Part shown: piece after piece, positions 17,541 through 17,617 of the stretch
How the letters are laid out: the number at the start of each line of letters is the position of its first letter
Numbering within the stretch: the stretch's first letter is position 1
Assembly (NCBI GenBank): GCA_038093515.1
Contig: JBBPSI010000376.1
Span: forward strand, 1 to 17,617
DNA length: 17,617 nt
From: Butyriboletus loyo
Taxonomy: Eukaryota > Basidiomycota > Agaricomycetes > Boletales > Boletaceae
Direction of reading: 5' to 3'
Made by a program: the position numbers and the translations under genes
Notes under the pieces: generated by a model
What the model was told of the DNA's origin: nothing
Databases searched by the model: none
What the model saw: the letters and a program-made list of their open reading frames with translations, nothing else

Positions 17541-17617
17541 ATGGCAAATATGAAAGGGAGACCAGTCAAAGCTCCCAAGAAGGTCACTTGGGTCACTTGG
17601 AATACAAAGCAATCCAC
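17541..17617 (+). CDS. Possible start of a further plus-strand gene (partial)
   Basis: ATG at 17541 opens 25 codons to the window end. The product is basic and Lys/Thr/Trp-rich (contains KGRPVKAPKKVTWVTW). The minus strand here also stays open, so this is weak. If real, it diverges from gene E, and the roughly 190 bp between them (17354-17540) would hold both promoters. No motif was recognised there beyond a short TGTCATGACA palindrome. Confidence 0.25.
   Translation, partial: MANMKGRPVKAPKKVTWVTWNTKQS

Overview
The window looks like transposon-rich, heterochromatic DNA from a filamentous fungus, most likely a mushroom-forming basidiomycete. Three things suggest this: Ty3/Gypsy chromoviruses with C-terminal chromodomains, genes with several introns of 44-62 nt, and decay dominated by CpG-type transitions. 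No rRNA, tRNA, CRISPR or bacterial-type feature was seen. The lineage is inferred.

Layout. Positions 1-7514 hold nearly all of Ty3/Gypsy element A on the minus strand: 3' LTR cut by the window edge, polypurine tract, pol (protease, RT, RNase H, integrase, chromodomain), gag, leader, primer-binding region and 5' LTR. Its pol is broken by two TGA codons and by a solo LTR of another family (B1, 1366-2188, target duplication GGAAG). Element A sits inside the 3' LTR of a second chromovirus, element B (7515 to about 12505, minus strand). B has lost its 5' LTR, gag and most of its protease. B carries a B-family solo LTR in the opposite orientation (8245-9079, duplication GGGGG), an A-family solo LTR (11764-12282, duplication CTCTG) and one TGA. 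For A and B, removing each solo LTR plus one duplication copy restores the reading frame exactly.

Right of about 12505 are remains of two older, convergent, intron-containing genes of unrecognised function. Gene D (plus, to 13699) is 5'-truncated, has two TGA codons and is split by a solo LTR of a third family, C (13235-13587, duplication AGTGG). Gene E (minus, 17353 to 13899) has six exons. One TGA interrupts it, and a B-family solo LTR (16001-16799, duplication ATAGG) lies six bases after a splice acceptor. A further plus-strand gene may start at 17541.

Insertion order by nesting: D and E first; then B, C and B3 next to or into them; then A and the A-type and B-type solo LTRs into B; then B1 into A. 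The most notable finding is a shared promoter module in three LTR families: GCWYGGTCTGTGC, exactly 14 nt, then a TATA box, in all six LTRs of the window that carry it. Others are a well-formed -1 frameshift signal between gag and pol of A, a possible membrane-anchored Gag N-terminus, and a 5' LTR of A whose U3 does not match that of its 3' LTR.
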